From Propionibacteriaceae bacterium (GTDB taxonomy: Bacteria; Actinomycetota; Actinomycetes; Propionibacteriales; Propionibacteriaceae): 8,228 nt of DNA. A model generated the notes under the pieces. That model ran no database searches. It saw only the letters and a program-made list of their open reading frames with translations, and was not told the origin of the DNA. Each line of letters opens with the position of its first letter. The stretch's first letter is position 1. Where the stretch lies: NCBI GenBank assembly GCA_031254155.1, contig JAIRVA010000037.1:1-8228 (forward strand). The letters run 5' to 3'. Position numbers and translations under genes: made by a program. Shown here in pieces: positions 5,910 through 8,228 of the stretch.

Positions 5910-7717
5910 GCCGCCCCACCCCCGGACTCGCCCCGGCCGCCCTCCGCCGCCGCCTGCTCACCCTGGCCCGCCCGGTTCTGCCCCCGCTCGCCCTCTCCGC
6001 CCTCGCCCGCCTCACCCAGCTCAGTGCGGGGATCGCGTTGCTCGGTACCGCGGGCTGGGCCCTGGGCCGCCTGGCCGTCGGCGCACCCGTACGTACGGCC
6101 ACGCTCGTCTGGGTCATGGTCGCGTTATCCCTGGTCAAAGGGGGTTTCCGGTACGCGGAACAGTTCTGCGGCCACCTCGTCGCGTTCCGGGCGCTGGCCC
6201 TGTTGCGGGTCCACTTCTTCAACCGGCTCGAACCGCAGGCACCCGCCGCCGTCGCGGGCCGCGCGTCCGGCGACCTCCTCGCCCGCGTCACGAAGGACGT
6301 CGACCGCATCGAGGTCTTCTTCGCCCACACCCTCGTCCCCGCCGTCACCGCGGTGGTCGTCCCCGCCGGTACGGTGGTCGTGTACGCCTGCCTCGTCTCC
6401 CCCTGGGGTGCGCTGGCGTTGGCTGTTGCCCTCGGACTCGTCGGCGCGGTCATACCGCAGCTCGGCGCTCACACCGCGGGTGCGGCCGCAACGCAGGTAC
6501 GGGCGCGGCGCGGGACCCTCGCCCAACACGTCACCGACTCGGTGCAGGGGGTCCGCGAGGTGGTCGGGTTCGGTTACCAGGGCCGCCGGCTGGCCGAGCA
6601 GGCGGCGTTGGAAGAGCCCCTCACCACCGGGCTCACCACCCTCGGGCACCAGGTGGCCCGGCGGCGCGGGCTCAACCTGGGCCTGGCCGGGGGTACGTTG
6701 CTGGCGGAGCTGGCGATCCTCACCGCGACGGGGGTCGGCCCGCCGGGCCTGCTGCTGGGACTCGTACTCGCCCTCGCCGCTTTTCCGCCCGCGCTGGCCG
6801 TCGAGGACTTCGCGGCCGACCTACAACAGGCGTACGCGGCCGCCCGCCGGTTTTTCCAGATCACCGACGCGGTACCGCTGGTCCCCGACCCGGCCTCCCC
6901 CGGCCCCACCGGCGAGTACGCCGCTCCCACCAGGGAAAACGCGCCCGAAGGGTCGCGGGCCCCGCCCCCTCCCACCGCCCCCACGCTCCGCTTCGACCAC
7001 GTCACCTTCACCCACCCCGATCTCCAGGGCCGCCCCACCCGGGCGACGCCCGCCCTCGACGATGTCACCTTCACGGCCCGTCCCGGCGCGCTGACCGCCC
7101 TCGTGGGCGCGTCCGGCTCGGGCAAGTCCACCGCCGCGAGTCTGGCCGTCCGCGCCTGGGACCCCGACGCCGGGGTGATCAGCCTGGACGGGACCGACAT
7201 TCGTACCTTCCCTCTCACGGGACTCCGCGCCGATGTCGGGCTGGCCGCCCAACACCCGTACCTCTTCCGCGACACCATCGCCGTCAACCTCCGCCTCGCC
7301 AAGCCCACCGCCACCGAGGCTGAGATCATCGCCGCTTGTCACACGGCCTGTTTCGATGAGGTCTTGGCCGAGCTCCCCGACGGGCTGGCGACCGACATCG
7401 GCGAATCCGGCGAGCGTCTCTCGGGCGGCCAGCGCCAGCGCCTGGCCCTCGCCCGGACCCTCCTGGCCGCCCCCGCCGTCCTGCTCCTCGACGAGGTCAC
7501 CTCCCAACTGGACGCCGCGACCGAGGCCCGCGTCCTCGCCCGCCTGCGCCCGGCCGTGACGGGGAAGACGACACTGTACATTGCCCACCGCCTGAGTACG
7601 GTCCGCGCCGCCGACTGGATCGTCGTCCTCGACGCGGGCCGAGTGGTCCAGCAGGGGACGTACGACGCCCTGGCCGCCGCGCCGGGCGCCTTCGCCGACC
7701 TGCTCGCCCGGGAGTAG
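5906..7717 (+). CDS. cydC: CydC-like ABC exporter half (permease fused to ATPase)
   Basis: The product is 603 aa. The N-terminal membrane domain (about 20-310) carries the segment FRALALLRVHFFNRLEP (94-110) followed by SGDLLARVTKDVDRIE (121-136), a pattern typical of CydC subunits. A Pro-rich linker (about 326-358) leads to a complete ATPase domain: Walker A GASGSGKST (401-409), Q-loop Q449, signature LSGGQ (505-509), Walker B VLLLDE (525-530) and switch histidine H561. After Walker B it reads VTSQLD instead of the usual PTSALD. The start ATG overlaps the upstream stop, so it is coupled to the CydD-like partner; both halves keep intact ATPase motifs. Function as a cysteine/glutathione exporter supporting cytochrome bd is known for the family but is not shown by this context, where cydAB is absent. 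A general heterodimeric multidrug-type exporter is the main alternative. Confidence 0.8.
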   Translation: MSRPTPGLAPAALRRRLLTLARPVLPPLALSALARLTQLSAGIALLGTAGWALGRLAVGAPVRTATLVWVMVALSLVKGGFRYAEQFCGHLVAFRALALLRVHFFNRLEPQAPAAVAGRASGDLLARVTKDVDRIEVFFAHTLVPAVTAVVVPAGTVVVYACLVSPWGALALAVALGLVGAVIPQLGAHTAGAAATQVRARRGTLAQHVTDSVQGVREVVGFGYQGRRLAEQAALEEPLTTGLTTLGHQVARRRGLNLGLAGGTLLAELAILTATGVGPPGLLLGLVLALAAFPPALAVEDFAADLQQAYAAARRFFQITDAVPLVPDPASPGPTGEYAAPTRENAPEGSRAPPPPTAPTLRFDHVTFTHPDLQGRPTRATPALDDVTFTARPGALTALVGASGSGKSTAASLAVRAWDPDAGVISLDGTDIRTFPLTGLRADVGLAAQHPYLFRDTIAVNLRLAKPTATEAEIIAACHTACFDEVLAELPDGLATDIGESGERLSGGQRQRLALARTLLAAPAVLLLDEVTSQLDAATEARVLARLRPAVTGKTTLYIAHRLSTVRAADWIVVLDAGRVVQQGTYDALAAAPGAFADLLARE

Positions 7718-7720
7718 CTC

Positions 7721-7812
7721 CGACAAAAGGTCAAGCGCAGCCCCGGATAAAGGTAAAGTACAGACTCAGAAAACGATAAAGTAGCAACCGCGAAAATGGT
7801 AAAGTATCGGTC
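7721..7812 (+). repeat. 23-bp tandem repeat array filling the cydC-ATPase gap
   Basis: Four 23-bp units (7721-7743, 7744-7766, 7767-7789, 7790-7812) run from 3 bp after the cydC stop to the base before the next ATG. The core is GGTAAAGTA at 7752-7760 and 7798-7806, GATAAAGTA at 7775-7783, and a decayed GGTCAAGCG at 7729-7737. An A-rich stretch precedes each core (ACAAAA, GATAAA, GAAAAC, GAAAAT). The last three units are clear; the first is degenerate. The array is AT-rich within GC-rich surroundings and is on the upstream side of the ATPase gene, so it probably acts as its promoter or operator region. I do not recognise it as a described element. Confidence 0.8.
7800..7805 (+). promoter_or_regulatory. 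Candidate leaderless -10 box of the ATPase gene
   Basis: TAAAGT, the core of the last 23-bp repeat, fits TANNNT and ends exactly 7 nt before the ATG at 7813. The previous repeat core (7777-7782) falls 17 bp upstream, at the -35 position, although it does not resemble TTGACA. No Shine-Dalgarno is present. Confidence 0.4.
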
Positions 7813-8228
7813 ATGGACTATCTCCCCCGGCTGATGGACGAACAGCTCGACAAGCTGTTACGCATCCTGCCCGCCGTGGCGGTGGAGGGGGCGAAGGGCG
7901 TTGGCAAGACGGCCTCCATTGGTCGCCACGCCCAGGAAACATTCGCCCTGGACGTTGACGCGACGCGAGCCAATGTCGCGGCCGACCCCGCGTTCGTCCT
8001 CCACGGTGCGGCACCCACGTTCATCGATGAGTGGCAGCGGGTGCCCGGCGTCTGGGACGTGGTACGACGCGCGGTCGACGCGGGAGCCGCCCCAGGGCGC
8101 TTCGTGCTCGCTGGCTCGGCCTCGTTAACCGCCGACTTGGCAGTACATTCCGGGGCCGGGCGGATCGTTCGGGCCGTCATGCGACCGTTGACGATTCCCG
8201 AGCGTGGCCTTGAGACACCGACTGTGTC
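7813..8228 (+). CDS. AAA_14/DUF4143-family ATPase, N-terminal part (runs off window)
   Basis: 138 complete codons are visible with no stop before the right edge. The start ATG at 7813 is the only option, since an in-frame TAA at 7777 lies upstream with no other start between. Visible motifs are Walker A GAKGVGKT (26-33), Walker B TFIDEWQ (69-75) and the sensor-like strand FVLAGSAS (97-104). The segment HSGAGRIVRAVMRPLTIPERG follows, closely matching the SGAGR...MRPM..ES/RG pattern of ATPases that carry an AAA_14 domain followed by DUF4143. These proteins are common and mobile in bacteria and archaea and their cellular role is largely unknown. The C-terminal DUF4143 portion would lie outside the window. 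It follows the ABC pair on the same strand after a 95-bp gap occupied by the 23-bp repeats, which suggests separate control. Confidence 0.88.
   Translation, partial: MDYLPRLMDEQLDKLLRILPAVAVEGAKGVGKTASIGRHAQETFALDVDATRANVAADPAFVLHGAAPTFIDEWQRVPGVWDVVRRAVDAGAAPGRFVLAGSASLTADLAVHSGAGRIVRAVMRPLTIPERGLETPTV

Noticed and set aside
6821..7726. 301-codon open frame on the minus strand in cydC
   Set aside because: It is a Gly/Asp/Val-rich shadow of the ATPase domain, which has a full set of ABC motifs on the plus strand.
7721..7812. CRISPR-like array
   Set aside because: The units are directly adjacent with no unique spacers of CRISPR length, the conserved core is only 9 bp, and no cas gene is present.
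1..8228. tRNA, rRNA, insertion sequence or integrase attachment site
   Set aside because: I searched by eye for cloverleaf arms, transposase motifs, terminal inverted repeats and flanking duplications, and found none.

Overview
The window is GC-rich DNA, roughly two thirds G+C, with codon third positions mostly G or C. It carries FolC, a VapC-type toxin pair, a CydDC-like ABC exporter, a DUF7507-like surface protein and a DUF4143-class ATPase. Together with several apparently leaderless starts, this points to a high-GC Gram-positive actinobacterium. I cannot resolve the family or genus. Both ends cut through genes.

Layout, left to right. (1) 1-1642, minus strand, 3' end missing: a secreted surface protein with a signal peptide, a long Ala/Pro linker and at least two prealbumin-like repeat domains. 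Its distal domain is strikingly AT-rich. (2) 1643-1855: the upstream region of that gene, with a good Shine-Dalgarno, a TTGACA box and an operator-like palindrome on that box. (3) 1856-3193, minus strand: folC. (4) 3298-3980, plus strand: a PHD/YefM-type antitoxin and a PIN-domain (VapC) toxin overlapping by ATGA. (5) 4074-7717, plus strand: two half-ABC-exporters overlapping by ATGA, resembling CydD and CydC, with no cydAB in view. (6) 7721-7812: a 23-bp tandem repeat array that fills almost the whole gap after cydC and ends at the next start codon. (7) 7813 to the end, plus strand: the N-terminal part of an AAA_14/DUF4143-type ATPase.

The genes do not form one pathway. FolC is housekeeping folate metabolism, the toxin pair is a self-contained module, the ABC pair is one heterodimeric exporter, and the two end genes look accessory. 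The most unusual signals are the 23-bp repeat array, whose core TAAAGT recurs with exactly 17 bp between copies, and a marked excess of the tetranucleotide GTAC across the window. There is also a recurring arrangement of a TANNNT-like hexamer 6-7 nt before the start codon, which suggests leaderless transcripts.
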